A stretch of 64,000 bases of DNA. It comes from Klebsiella grimontii. GTDB lineage: Bacteria; Pseudomonadota; Gammaproteobacteria; Enterobacterales; Enterobacteriaceae. A program made the translations under genes and the position numbers. The notes under the pieces were generated by a model. It did not search any database. It had not been told where the DNA came from and saw only the letters and a program-made list of their open reading frames with translations. Position 1 is the first letter of the stretch. The number at the start of each line of letters is the position of its first letter. Positions 55,906 through 64,000 of the stretch are shown here, piece after piece. The DNA lies in NCBI RefSeq assembly GCF_900200035.1, contig NZ_FZTC01000022.1, positions 310,001 to 374,000 of the forward strand, read 5' to 3'.

Positions 55906-56922
55906 TTATACAACCCGTGTTTGCGAGCGGTTTACCCGGCTCGCGTCAGTCTGGCGCGGCACTGCTGCCACCAACGCCAGTTCGATAATTTCCTGCACGC
56001 TACAGCCTCGGGAGAGGTCGTGAAGCGGCGCGGCAAGTCCCTGAATCAGCGGCCCGACCGCGCGGTAGCCGCCCAGGCGCTGGGCGATTTTGTAGCCAAT
56101 GTTGCCCGCCTCCAGCGAGGGAAAAACCATCACGTTGGCCCGGCCCTGTAGCGGACTGGCGGGCGCTTTTTGCGCGGCGACCTCCGGAACGAAGGCGGCG
56201 TCAAACTGCAGTTCGCCATCAACCATCAGCTGCGGGGCGCGCTGGCGTACGATCCCGGTGGCCTGCTGTACGTTGGCGACGTTGGGATGACGGGCGCTGC
56301 CGTTGCTGGAAAACGACAGCATCGCCACGCGCGGCTCTTCGCCGGTGATGGCCTGCCATGTTTCCGCGCTGGCGATGGCGATATCCGCCAGCTGCGCCGC
56401 CGTCGGCTGCGGCACCACGCTGCAGTCGGCGAACCCTAATGCCGGTCCGGCGTACTGCGGAAGCATCAGAAAAATCGACGACAGCGTTTTGCAGCCAGGC
56501 TGAAGGCCAATAATGCGTAATCCGGCACGCAGCACGTTCGCCGTCGAGGAGAGATTGCCGGCAATACACACGTCGGCCTGACCGGCGCCGACCATGGCGG
56601 CGGCGAACATCAGCGGGTCGTTGAGTTTTTCCTCGGCGTCCGGCGGCGTTTTTTCCCCGGCGCGGTCCAGCCAGCGCCGGGCAAACGCTGCGCGTATTTG
56701 CCGGTTGCTGAGCGGGTCGACGATCTGCATACCGTCCATCGGCAGGCGATGGTTGAGGGCGAACTGGCGCAGGGCAAAAGGGCTGGCGATCAAAATCGGC
56801 TTTGCCAGCCCCTGCTGCTGGAGATAGTGCGCCGCTTTGAGGACGCGAATATCCAGCGCGTCCGCAAACACCACCCGGGCGGGTGAACGCAAAGCGAGCT
56901 GACGGGCGCGTTCAATAATCAT
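55906..56922 (-). CDS. eutD: EutD, phosphotransacetylase
   Basis: EutD converts acetyl-CoA and phosphate to acetyl-phosphate, recycling CoA within the compartment. The 338-residue protein is a PTA_PTB-type enzyme without the long N-terminal extension of Pta. It shows [19 protein letters not shown] and [20 protein letters not shown]. The C-terminus and eutT overlap is four bases. Confidence 0.97.
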   Translation of the reverse strand: MIIERARQLALRSPARVVFADALDIRVLKAAHYLQQQGLAKPILIASPFALRQFALNHRLPMDGMQIVDPLSNRQIRAAFARRWLDRAGEKTPPDAEEKLNDPLMFAAAMVGAGQADVCIAGNLSSTANVLRAGLRIIGLQPGCKTLSSIFLMLPQYAGPALGFADCSVVPQPTAAQLADIAIASAETWQAITGEEPRVAMLSFSSNGSARHPNVANVQQATGIVRQRAPQLMVDGELQFDAAFVPEVAAQKAPASPLQGRANVMVFPSLEAGNIGYKIAQRLGGYRAVGPLIQGLAAPLHDLSRGCSVQEIIELALVAAVPRQTDASRVNRSQTRVV

Positions 56923-57722
56923 TGCTCCCCTCCCAGACGCTGTTGGATTTGGCTGACGGTCAGCGGATGTTTCGCCACGCTTAAAATCATCATCACGTAG
57001 ACGGTGCTGGAGAGGCGGTTCAGCGCCTGCAGAAGGTCCGGGCGCAATACCTCAAAACTGCGGGTAATAAAGACCTGCGCGGCGACCGTTTCCGTTTCAC
57101 GAATTTTACAGCGCAGCAGATTGAGCAGCGCGGCATCGCGGCCGTGGCTGGCTTCCGGCACCAGATGATCGTGGTCGAGATAGCGCAGCGGCTGGTGGGA
57201 AAGCCGGTGCAGCGCATCCTCGTTCAGCCCGACGATGGACTGCGCCGCCAGCGGTTCATCCAGGGCGTCGGCGCGCATAATGTTGCCGAGGCGCGAGCGG
57301 ATATCCGCCAGCCACGGCTGCCAGGGCTCCGCCAGTTCGATTTGCAGCCAGACTGCCAGGGCGATAGTGGCGTCGAGGGCGGCGCGAAAGCCCAGCCGCG
57401 GGTCGCTTTTGGCGACCATTTTTTCCGCCGTCAGGTGGGTCAGGGTGTCCGGCTTTTTCTTCACCGCCTGGCGGCACAGTTCGCAACAGGCCTGCGGGTG
57501 CGTGTCGCTGCTGGTCAAACCGTGTACCGGCTGCGGCTGCTGCGCGTCGTCATCAACGAACAGGCTGCCCTGCTCGTCGATAAACTTGATGCGCAGACGG
57601 CGGCTTTCCAGCAGCTCCCGGGCCGATGGCGTCAGGCGGGCGTCGGCGGGCAGATGAATTTCTGCCCCTTCGCTGAGCGTATGATTCGCTCTGAGCCAGG
57701 CTTCGGTGATGAAATCTTTCAT
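56919..57722 (-). CDS. eutT: EutT, corrinoid adenosyltransferase
   Basis: EutT makes adenosylcobalamin, the cofactor of EutBC and co-signal of EutR. The 267-residue protein has the metal-binding motif H-X11-CCXXC in [17 protein letters not shown] and a C-terminal cobalamin adenosyltransferase helical domain. Start and stop each overlap neighbours (eutQ, eutD) by four bases. Confidence 0.96.
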   Translation of the reverse strand: MKDFITEAWLRANHTLSEGAEIHLPADARLTPSARELLESRRLRIKFIDEQGSLFVDDDAQQPQPVHGLTSSDTHPQACCELCRQAVKKKPDTLTHLTAEKMVAKSDPRLGFRAALDATIALAVWLQIELAEPWQPWLADIRSRLGNIMRADALDEPLAAQSIVGLNEDALHRLSHQPLRYLDHDHLVPEASHGRDAALLNLLRCKIRETETVAAQVFITRSFEVLRPDLLQALNRLSSTVYVMMILSVAKHPLTVSQIQQRLGGEQ

Positions 57723-58411
57723 AGCGATTGCCAGTTCGCAGGCCAGGCGACGTACAGGAAGCGCACCGTCGACGGCGTGCCGAATTCAATGCTGGAGCCT
57801 TTCGGGATAAACATCACGTCCCCGGCTTTGGCCACCATGGTTTCGCCTTCATGGCGCACGTGGAGTTCGCCCTCCAGCACCATATCGACCTCGTCATAGT
57901 TCAGCGTCCACGGGAAAAAGGCGTTTTCCCACTGCATAAACCCGGCGGCCATGCTGCTGCCGTCCTGCTCGGTAATTAAATCCGTCAGGCCGACCCGGTG
58001 CGGCTCCGCGCCGTCGAAGCGGCCGAACTTCACGCTGCCGCCGTCAATAACCTTCACGCCGCCTTTACCGGTAACCGCCTTAAAGCTGGGCTGCATCGCG
58101 TCCATCCCCAGCGACTGCTTCTCCTTCATCACTTTTTCCATTAGCTGCGCCACCAGGCTTTCGGTAAACTGCCCTTCCGGCAGCTGCGCGATAATGGTTT
58201 CGCGAATGCGCTGGCTTTCGGTTTTATCCTCTGCCGCCGGTGCCGCCGGCTCTGGCGCAGATTCATCGCACTCCCGGATGGCGACGCCCAGCAGCTCCGC
58301 GACTTCGCGGGCTTCCGGGGTGATGATGCTGGCGCGCAGCACAACCGATATTTCCGCTTCGCCTCGTGCGTGGGCCGCACGAATATCGTTAGCTGTGATA
58401 AGTTTCTTCAC
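57719..58411 (-). CDS. eutQ: EutQ, cupin-type acetate kinase
   Basis: EutQ has a C-terminal cupin domain (LNYDEVDMVLEGELHVRHEG) and in Salmonella has acetate kinase activity and is needed for shell assembly. Length is 230 residues from the GTG at 58411, which gives VKKLITANDIR like the family start and is preceded by GGAAGGGG. An upstream in-frame ATG at 58441 lies deeper inside eutP. The start overlaps eutP by 23 bases. Confidence 0.93.
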   Translation of the reverse strand: MKKLITANDIRAAHARGEAEISVVLRASIITPEAREVAELLGVAIRECDESAPEPAAPAAEDKTESQRIRETIIAQLPEGQFTESLVAQLMEKVMKEKQSLGMDAMQPSFKAVTGKGGVKVIDGGSVKFGRFDGAEPHRVGLTDLITEQDGSSMAAGFMQWENAFFPWTLNYDEVDMVLEGELHVRHEGETMVAKAGDVMFIPKGSSIEFGTPSTVRFLYVAWPANWQSL

Positions 58412-58868
58412 CTGCCCCTTCCTCCTTTTGGCTGAGCTCACTCAGGTAATTCACCAGATGCTTTACGCTTTGCGGATCGTGACCGTTGAGTTCGAAAATC
58501 GGTTCCTGAAACCCCATCTCGTAGAGCAGTTGCCGCACCGCGGCGACGTCGGCGTCCGGCACGTCCGTTTTGCTAATCGCGGCGATGTGTCGTTTATTCG
58601 CGCCAATATCCAGTAGCCCAGCGGGTAAGCGACTTTCGGTATCGTTGGCCGCGTGGACATAAATCAGCGTATCGACATCCTGCAACGTGGTAATTAATGC
58701 GTGGTACCAGCGCGGATGGCTGAAATATTCTCCCGGGGTGTCGATATCGCCTTCTTCATTAAATTCCACGGCCTGCGTTTTTCTCGCGAGGGAATAATTT
58801 CCCTGCAGCGCATTAAATAGCGTTGTTTTTCCCGCGCCCACCGTACCGACAAATGCAATACGTTTCAT
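58389..58868 (-). CDS. eutP: EutP, small GTPase-like protein, acetate kinase-related
   Basis: EutP is a 159-residue P-loop protein with Walker A GTVGAGKTT at residues 8-16, DTPGEYF as switch II and SKTDVPDAD as a base-recognition-like motif. In Salmonella EutP has been reported to have acetate kinase activity. It follows eutS by 12 bases. Confidence 0.95.
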   Translation of the reverse strand: MKRIAFVGTVGAGKTTLFNALQGNYSLARKTQAVEFNEEGDIDTPGEYFSHPRWYHALITTLQDVDTLIYVHAANDTESRLPAGLLDIGANKRHIAAISKTDVPDADVAAVRQLLYEMGFQEPIFELNGHDPQSVKHLVNYLSELSQKEEGAGEETYHS

Positions 58869-58880
58869 CGCCGCACCTAA

Positions 58881-59216
58881 TTAGCTTTTGGTTAACTCGC
58901 AGAGGGTATAATTTAATAATCGACCGAGCCCGCTTACCGTCTGTAGCAGCGCCTCTTCTACCGCGCCGACCGAGCCGTAGATCACCAGCGCGCCGCTAAA
59001 CCGGTCGAGAAAACCGATATGCACATCGGCGGCCTTCATCGCTAAATCACCGGCGATCATCGCGGTTTCTCCAGGGGTTAAGGTCATAATGCCGATAGCG
59101 CCAGATTCGGGAACGCCGATCTTTTTCGCCAGTTCTGCCCCCGGATGCGCGATCAGATGCGCCAGCGTCACCTGCTTACCGGGTACAAATTCCTGAATGA
59201 TGCGTTCTTTATCCAT
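58881..59216 (-). CDS. eutS: EutS, bent hexameric shell protein
   Basis: EutS is a 111-residue BMC protein with a permuted fold that bends the shell at edges. It begins [20 protein letters not shown] and is near-identical to E. coli EutS. It is the first gene of the operon and carries the main promoter region upstream. Confidence 0.97.
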   Translation of the reverse strand: MDKERIIQEFVPGKQVTLAHLIAHPGAELAKKIGVPESGAIGIMTLTPGETAMIAGDLAMKAADVHIGFLDRFSGALVIYGSVGAVEEALLQTVSGLGRLLNYTLCELTKS

Positions 59217-59234
59217 GGCTCACCGCTCCGCTAA

Positions 59235-59291
59235 AACTTGCGCTTATCGTGACAAGTTTCCGCGGGAGTAAATAACAAAATTCGGCAAGTT
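59235..59291 (-). promoter_or_regulatory. Repeats upstream of eutS, candidate EutR sites
   Basis: AACTTG (59235-59240) and CAAGTT (59253-59258) form an inverted repeat with 12 bases between, and CAAGTT recurs at 59286-59291. They lie 19-75 bases upstream of the eutS start. EutR binding is an inference from position. Confidence 0.45.
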
Positions 59292-59300
59292 GATTTGAAA

Positions 59301-59316
59301 GGTGAGATAGATCACT
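59301..59316 (-). promoter_or_regulatory. CRP-like site upstream of eutS
   Basis: GGTGA-GATAGA-TCACT fits the TGTGA-N6-TCACA CRP consensus at eight of ten positions. It lies 85 bases upstream of the eutS start codon. E. coli eut expression is known to be CRP-dependent. Confidence 0.65.
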
Positions 59317-59328
59317 TATAAACAGAAA

Positions 59329-59355
59329 TAAAAAAGCGCGGGAGAATTCCCGCGC
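59329..59355 (-). terminator. Terminator after maeB
   Basis: On the minus strand GCGCGGGA-ATTC-TCCCGCGC is followed by a run of T residues. It separates maeB from the eut promoter. Confidence 0.92.
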
Positions 59356-59375
59356 CTGAAATAATTAAATGAAAA

Positions 59376-61655
59376 TTACAGTGGCTGAGTTTGCGCTTCG
59401 ACAACGGCCAGCGCGACCATATTTACGATACGCCGTACCGAAGCAATTGGCGTCAGAATATGCACCGGCTTCGCGACGCCCATCAGCACCGGTCCGACGG
59501 TGACGCCTTCGGAGCTGGAGACGCGAAGTAAGTTGTAACTAATACGCGCCGCTTCCATATTCGGCATCACCAGAATATTAGCCGAGCCTTTCAGCGGGCT
59601 ATCCGGCATCCGCTCATTACGAATGCTTTCCACCAGCGCGGCATCACCGTGCATTTCGCCATCGATCATCAGCTCCGGCGCCTGCGCCTTCACCAGCTCC
59701 AGCGCCTGGCGCATTTTGCTGGCGGACGGGCAGTCCGAGGAGCCAAAGTTCGAGTGCGACAGCAGCGCCACCCGCGGTTCAATACCGAAACGACGAACGG
59801 TTTCCGCCGCCATCAGGGTGATTTCGGCAATTTGCTCCGGCGACGGATCGTGATTGACATAGGTGTCGGCGATAAAGGTGTTGCCGCTCGGCAGCAGCAG
59901 CGCGTTCATCGCCCCGGCCGCATGAACCCCTTCGCGGTAGCCGAACAGCGGCTGTATGACGCTGTAATGCTCGTGATAGTCACCGATGGTGCCGCAGATC
60001 ATCGCATCGGCTTCGCCGCGCTGCACCATGATCGCGCCGATCACCGTGGTATTGCTGATCACCGCCCGCTGCGCCTGCTCCTGAGTGATCCCGCGGCGCT
60101 TCATCAGGCTGTAATATTCGTTCCAGTACTCTTTAAAGCGCGGATCGGATTCGTTATTCACGATCTCAAAGTCAACTCCGGCTTTAATCTGCAGCCCTAG
60201 CTTCTGGATTCGCATCTCAATGACGCCCGGGCGACCGATTAAAATCGGTTTCGCCAGCCCAAGAGAGACCAGTTCCTGGGTCGCGTGCAGGACGCGGGAA
60301 TCTTCCCCTTCCGCCAGCACTACCCGCTTCGGCTCTTTACGCGCCTGGGAGAAAATCGGCTTCATAAACAGGTTCGTTTTGTAGACGAACTCGCTGAGCT
60401 TCTCGATGTAGGCGTCAAAATCGGCGATCGGGCGGGTCGCCACGCCGGAGTCCATCGCCGCTTTCGCCACTGCCGGGGCGATCTTAACGATCAGCCGCGG
60501 GTCGAACGGTTTCGGAATGATATATTCCGCGCCGAAGCTCAGGTCCTGATCGCCGTAGGCGGAGGCCACCACTTCGCTCTGTTCGGCGTGCGCCAGCTCG
60601 GCAATCGCGTGTACTGCCGCCAGCTTCATCTCTTCGTTAATCGCCGTTGCGCCGACGTCCAGCGCCCCGCGGAAGATGAACGGGAAGCACAGAACGTTGT
60701 TTACCTGGTTCGGATAGTCAGAACGTCCGGTACAGATAATGGCGTCGGAGCGTACCTCTTTCGCCAGCGGCGGCAGAATCTCCGGCTCCGGGTTGGCCAG
60801 CGCCAGAATCATCGGCGCGCGGGCCATTTTTTTCACCATCTCCGGAGTCAGCACTTTTGGGCCTGAGCAGCCAAGGAAAATGTCCGCCCCGTCAATCACG
60901 TCATCCAGCGTGCGTTTGCCGCTGTCTTCTACCGCATAGGCCGCCTTCGTCTCCGCCATATTCGGCTCACGGCCCTTATAGATAACGCCTTTCGAGTCGC
61001 AGACCACGATGTTGTGTTTCTGCATTCCCAGCGCCACCAGCAGGTTCATACAGGCGATCGCCGCCGCGCCCGCGCCGGAGACCACCATCCGCACGTCGGA
61101 AATGTTTTTCTCCACCACCCGCAGCCCGTTGAGAATCGCCGCGGTACTGATAATCGCCGTCCCGTGCTGATCGTCATGGAAGACCGGAATATTCATGCGC
61201 TCGCGCAGCTTTTGCTCGATGTAGAAGCACTCCGGCGCTTTGATATCTTCGAGGTTGATACCGCCGAAGGTCGGCTCCAGCGCCGCAACGACGTTGATAA
61301 ATTTGTCCGGGTCCAGCTCATCGACTTCAATATCGAACACATCGATGCCGGCGAACTTTTTAAACAGAACACCTTTGCCTTCCATCACCGGCTTACCGGC
61401 CAGCGCGCCGATATTGCCCAGCCCCAGTACGGCCGTGCCGTTGGAGACCACCGCGACGAGGTTGCCGCGCGCGGTATATTTATAGGCTGCCAGCGGGTCC
61501 TTCTCGATTTCCAGACAGGGCGCGGCGACGCCCGGCGAGTAGGCCAGGGCCAGATCGCGTTGGGTAGCCAGCGGTTTTGTCGGGGAGACCTGGATTTTTC
61601 CGGGGACCGGGAATTCGTGGAAATCAAGGGCGCTTTGTTTTAACTGCTCATCCAT
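59376..61655 (-). CDS. maeB: MaeB, NADP-dependent malic enzyme
   Basis: MaeB decarboxylates malate to pyruvate with NADP. The 759-residue protein is a fusion: an N-terminal malic enzyme half (residues ~1-425; [37 protein letters not shown] for NADP) and a C-terminal phosphotransacetylase-like half with regulatory function. Length equals E. coli MaeB. It is divergent from tktB; talA, present between them in E. coli, is missing. Confidence 0.97.
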   Translation of the reverse strand: MDEQLKQSALDFHEFPVPGKIQVSPTKPLATQRDLALAYSPGVAAPCLEIEKDPLAAYKYTARGNLVAVVSNGTAVLGLGNIGALAGKPVMEGKGVLFKKFAGIDVFDIEVDELDPDKFINVVAALEPTFGGINLEDIKAPECFYIEQKLRERMNIPVFHDDQHGTAIISTAAILNGLRVVEKNISDVRMVVSGAGAAAIACMNLLVALGMQKHNIVVCDSKGVIYKGREPNMAETKAAYAVEDSGKRTLDDVIDGADIFLGCSGPKVLTPEMVKKMARAPMILALANPEPEILPPLAKEVRSDAIICTGRSDYPNQVNNVLCFPFIFRGALDVGATAINEEMKLAAVHAIAELAHAEQSEVVASAYGDQDLSFGAEYIIPKPFDPRLIVKIAPAVAKAAMDSGVATRPIADFDAYIEKLSEFVYKTNLFMKPIFSQARKEPKRVVLAEGEDSRVLHATQELVSLGLAKPILIGRPGVIEMRIQKLGLQIKAGVDFEIVNNESDPRFKEYWNEYYSLMKRRGITQEQAQRAVISNTTVIGAIMVQRGEADAMICGTIGDYHEHYSVIQPLFGYREGVHAAGAMNALLLPSGNTFIADTYVNHDPSPEQIAEITLMAAETVRRFGIEPRVALLSHSNFGSSDCPSASKMRQALELVKAQAPELMIDGEMHGDAALVESIRNERMPDSPLKGSANILVMPNMEAARISYNLLRVSSSEGVTVGPVLMGVAKPVHILTPIASVRRIVNMVALAVVEAQTQPL

Positions 61656-61944
61656 TTTATCGTTCCTTTCACGTATCGATCGTAGGGGGTGAAGCGTAAT
61701 GGCCTACCTGGTGTTCACCCTAAAGGGTCACCTAGTATCTCGCCTGACGGCTTCGTAAACTTTGAACACCGCCAAACTCTCGCCATAACAAAGTTATATT
61801 TGTTATCGATTTATAATGTTTATGTAACTTAGTTTCAGAAGCAATGATAGCCCCGTCTGCTATGCTTTTTAGTTATGCAACTCATCATCCTCTCTATCCT
61901 AAACCAATAAAAACTCATACAACCTATTGTTTCAGGAGCACATT
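61656..61944 (+). promoter_or_regulatory. maeB-tktB divergent region
   Basis: This 289-base gap holds both promoters and no gene. An inverted repeat, ATAACAAA (61785-61792) and TTTGTTAT (61799-61806), lies centrally. CTATGCT at about 61859-61865 resembles a sigma-S -10 element, in line with stationary-phase control of E. coli tktB. These assignments are tentative. Confidence 0.45.
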
Positions 61945-63939
61945 ATGTCCCGTAGAGAACTCGCTAACGCCATCCGCGCCCTGAGTATGGATGCAGTCCA
62001 GAAAGCCAACTCCGGCCACCCCGGCGCGCCGATGGGCATGGCCGATATCGCAGAGGTGCTGTGGAACGATTTCCTTAAGCACAATCCTGAAAACCCGCAA
62101 TGGTACGATCGCGACCGCTTTATTCTCTCCAACGGCCACGCGTCGATGCTGCTCTACAGCCTGCTGCATCTGACGGGCTATGATTTGCCCATCGAAGAGA
62201 TAAAAAACTTCCGTCAGCTGCATTCCAAAACGCCGGGCCACCCGGAAATCGGCTATACCCCGGGGGTTGAAACCACCACCGGGCCGCTGGGGCAAGGGCT
62301 GGCGAACGCGGTGGGGCTGGCTATCGCCGAGCGCACGCTGGCGGCGCAGTTTAATCAGCCAGACCATGAGATCGTCGACCACTTTACCTACGTGTTTATG
62401 GGCGATGGTTGTCTGATGGAGGGGATTTCTCACGAAGTCTGCTCTCTGGCGGGTACGCTAGGACTGGGCAAGCTGATCGGCTTCTACGACCACAACGGCA
62501 TTTCCATTGATGGCGAAACCAAAGGCTGGTTTACCGATGACACGGCAAAACGCTTTGAGGCCTATCACTGGCATGTGGTGCATGAAATTGACGGCCACGA
62601 TCCCGAAGCCGTGAAGAAAGCGATTCTGGAAGCCCAGAGCGTGAAGGACAAACCCTCGCTAATTATCTGCCGTACGGTGATAGGCTTTGGTTCACCGAAT
62701 AAAGCCGGCAAAGAAGAGGCTCACGGCGCCGCGCTGGGAGAACAGGAAGTAGCGCTGGCGCGCCAGCAGCTGGGCTGGCATCACCCGGCGTTTGAGATCC
62801 CAAAAGAGATTTACCGGGCCTGGGACGCGCGTGAAAAGGGACAAAAAGCGCAGAAAAGCTGGGAGGAGAAGTTTGCCGCCTATCAGCAGGCCCATCCTCA
62901 GCTGGCAGCGGAGTTTACGCGGCGTATGAGCGGCGGACTGCCTGAGTCGTGGGATGAAACGACGCGGAAATATATCGCTGAACTGCAGGCCAATCCGGCG
63001 AAAATCGCCACTCGTAAGGCTTCGCAAAATGCCCTCGATGCCTACGGCCCACATCTACCGGAACTGTTGGGCGGCTCCGCGGATCTCGCGCCGAGTAACC
63101 TGACCATCTGGAAAGGTTCGACTTCGCTGAAAGACGATCCGGCGGGTAACTATATTCACTACGGCGTACGTGAATTCGGGATGACGGCCATCGCCAACGG
63201 CATCGCCCACCACGGCGGGTTTGTACCTTATACCGCCACCTTCCTGATGTTCGTCGAATATGCCCGCAACGCGGCGCGGATGGCGGCGCTGATGAAAGCG
63301 CGGCAAATAATGGTCTATACCCACGACTCCATCGGTCTCGGCGAAGACGGCCCGACGCACCAGGCGGTAGAACAGCTGGCCAGCCTGCGCCTGACGCCAA
63401 ACTTCAGCACCTGGCGACCGTGCGATCAGGTCGAGGCCGCGGTGGCGTGGAAACTGGCGGTAGAGCGTCATAGCGGGCCGACGGCGCTGATCCTCTCCCG
63501 GCAAAATCTGACCCAGATGGCTCGCACGCCGGAGCAGGTACAGAATATCGCCCGCGGCGGCTACGTACTGAAGGACGCCGGCGGCAAGCCGGACCTGATC
63601 CTGATAGCCACCGGTTCAGAGGTCGAGATCACCGTTCTGGCCGCGGAGAAGCTGCTGGCCAAAGGGGTGAACGTGCGCGTAGTCTCCCTGCCATCGACCG
63701 ACGTGTTTGATGCCCAGGATGAAGCCTATCGGGAGTCCGTGCTGCCATCGGACGTCAGCGCCCGCGTCGCCGTGGAGGCCGGGATCGCCGACTACTGGTA
63801 TAAATATGTGGGACTAAAAGGAAAAATTGTCGGCATGACCGGCTACGGTGAATCGGCCCCGGCCGATAAGCTCTTCCCTTACTTCGGCTTTACCGTTGAG
63901 CATATCGTCAGCGTAGGGGACGAGGTACAGAACGGGTAA
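61945..63939 (+). CDS. tktB: TktB, transketolase 2
   Basis: TktB moves two-carbon units in the pentose phosphate pathway using ThDP. The 664-residue protein has [18 protein letters not shown], the ThDP motif [12 protein letters not shown] and the transketolase motif around [20 protein letters not shown]. The ATG at 61945 follows AGGAG and gives the family start MSRREL. It matches TktB rather than TktA by context and sequence. The last ~12 residues (SVGDEVQNG) diverge from E. coli TktB and the protein is three residues shorter. Confidence 0.95.
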   Translation: MSRRELANAIRALSMDAVQKANSGHPGAPMGMADIAEVLWNDFLKHNPENPQWYDRDRFILSNGHASMLLYSLLHLTGYDLPIEEIKNFRQLHSKTPGHPEIGYTPGVETTTGPLGQGLANAVGLAIAERTLAAQFNQPDHEIVDHFTYVFMGDGCLMEGISHEVCSLAGTLGLGKLIGFYDHNGISIDGETKGWFTDDTAKRFEAYHWHVVHEIDGHDPEAVKKAILEAQSVKDKPSLIICRTVIGFGSPNKAGKEEAHGAALGEQEVALARQQLGWHHPAFEIPKEIYRAWDAREKGQKAQKSWEEKFAAYQQAHPQLAAEFTRRMSGGLPESWDETTRKYIAELQANPAKIATRKASQNALDAYGPHLPELLGGSADLAPSNLTIWKGSTSLKDDPAGNYIHYGVREFGMTAIANGIAHHGGFVPYTATFLMFVEYARNAARMAALMKARQIMVYTHDSIGLGEDGPTHQAVEQLASLRLTPNFSTWRPCDQVEAAVAWKLAVERHSGPTALILSRQNLTQMARTPEQVQNIARGGYVLKDAGGKPDLILIATGSEVEITVLAAEKLLAKGVNVRVVSLPSTDVFDAQDEAYRESVLPSDVSARVAVEAGIADYWYKYVGLKGKIVGMTGYGESAPADKLFPYFGFTVEHIVSVGDEVQNG

Positions 63940-63949
63940 CCCATAGCGT

Positions 63950-63967
63950 GGGCCAGGCGTCTGGCCC
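63950..63967 (+). terminator. Hairpin after tktB
   Basis: GGGCCAG-GCGT-CTGGCCC is a perfect stem ten bases past the tktB stop. No T run follows. The remaining 33 bases of the window hold nothing I can identify. Confidence 0.5.
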
Positions 63968-64000
63968 CTGCCAGTTATCACACTGCGGCTGCTGCGCGTA

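Overview
The window is a stretch of enterobacterial chromosome, family Enterobacteriaceae. Nearly every gene can be named, because the predicted proteins are near-identical over their full length to known Escherichia and Salmonella proteins, and the order follows the E. coli alaC to tktB segment. Several traits are Salmonella/Citrobacter/Klebsiella-like rather than E. coli-like: ipdC with an aldo-keto reductase sits between yfeO and ypeC, ptsJ-yfeJ sits beside pdxK, and the fry PTS cluster is absent. I cannot assign a genus from sequence reading alone. I see no prophage, insertion sequence, CRISPR array or plasmid origin.

Layout. 1-62 is the 5' end of alaC. 442-2894 is the pyruvate-sensing pair ypdA-ypdB. 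2940-8222 holds glk, yfeO, ipdC and an aldo-keto reductase. 8353-11547 holds ypeC, mntH (MntR- and Fur-type sites) and nupC. 11578-16601 holds pdeA, two tRNA-Ala genes, the paired regulators yfeC-yfeD and gltX. 16861-17258 carries three identical tRNA-Val genes and a tRNA-Lys. 17348-22616 holds the xanthosine system xapR-xapB-xapA and the divergent yfeR/yfeH pair. 22613-28041 holds ypeB, ligA, zipA, cysZ and cysK. 28423-31004 is ptsH-ptsI-crr.

31047-34702 is a vitamin B6 neighbourhood: pdxK coupled to an unrecognised 79-residue protein, and divergent ptsJ, yfeJ and a SnoaL-like gene. 34699-39537 is sulfate/thiosulfate assimilation: cysM and cysA-cysW-cysT-cysP. 39757-44239 holds yfeX, yfeY, yfeZ, ypeA, amiA and hemF. 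44373-59216 is a complete 17-gene ethanolamine microcompartment operon, transcribed leftward from eutS to eutR. maeB and tktB close the window; talA, which lies between them in E. coli, is absent.

How the genes work together. The eut operon makes shell proteins (EutS, M, N, L, K), lyase EutBC with its reactivase EutA and cobalamin adenosyltransferase EutT, and the acetaldehyde-handling enzymes EutE, EutG, EutD and EutQ, plus permease EutH and activator EutR. CysZ/CysPTWA feed sulfur to CysK and CysM. HPr, EI and EIIA-Glc run the PTS.

No clearly new system was found. The best leads are small: the pdxK-coupled 79-residue protein with the ptsJ-yfeJ-SnoaL group; an attenuator-like terminator upstream of alaC; the ipdC/aldo-keto reductase pair; the His-rich YpeC beside mntH; the Mu-like yfeC-yfeD pair; and inverted repeats upstream of eutS and cysP. 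Starts were moved from the longest open frame where a ribosome binding site and family length supported it.
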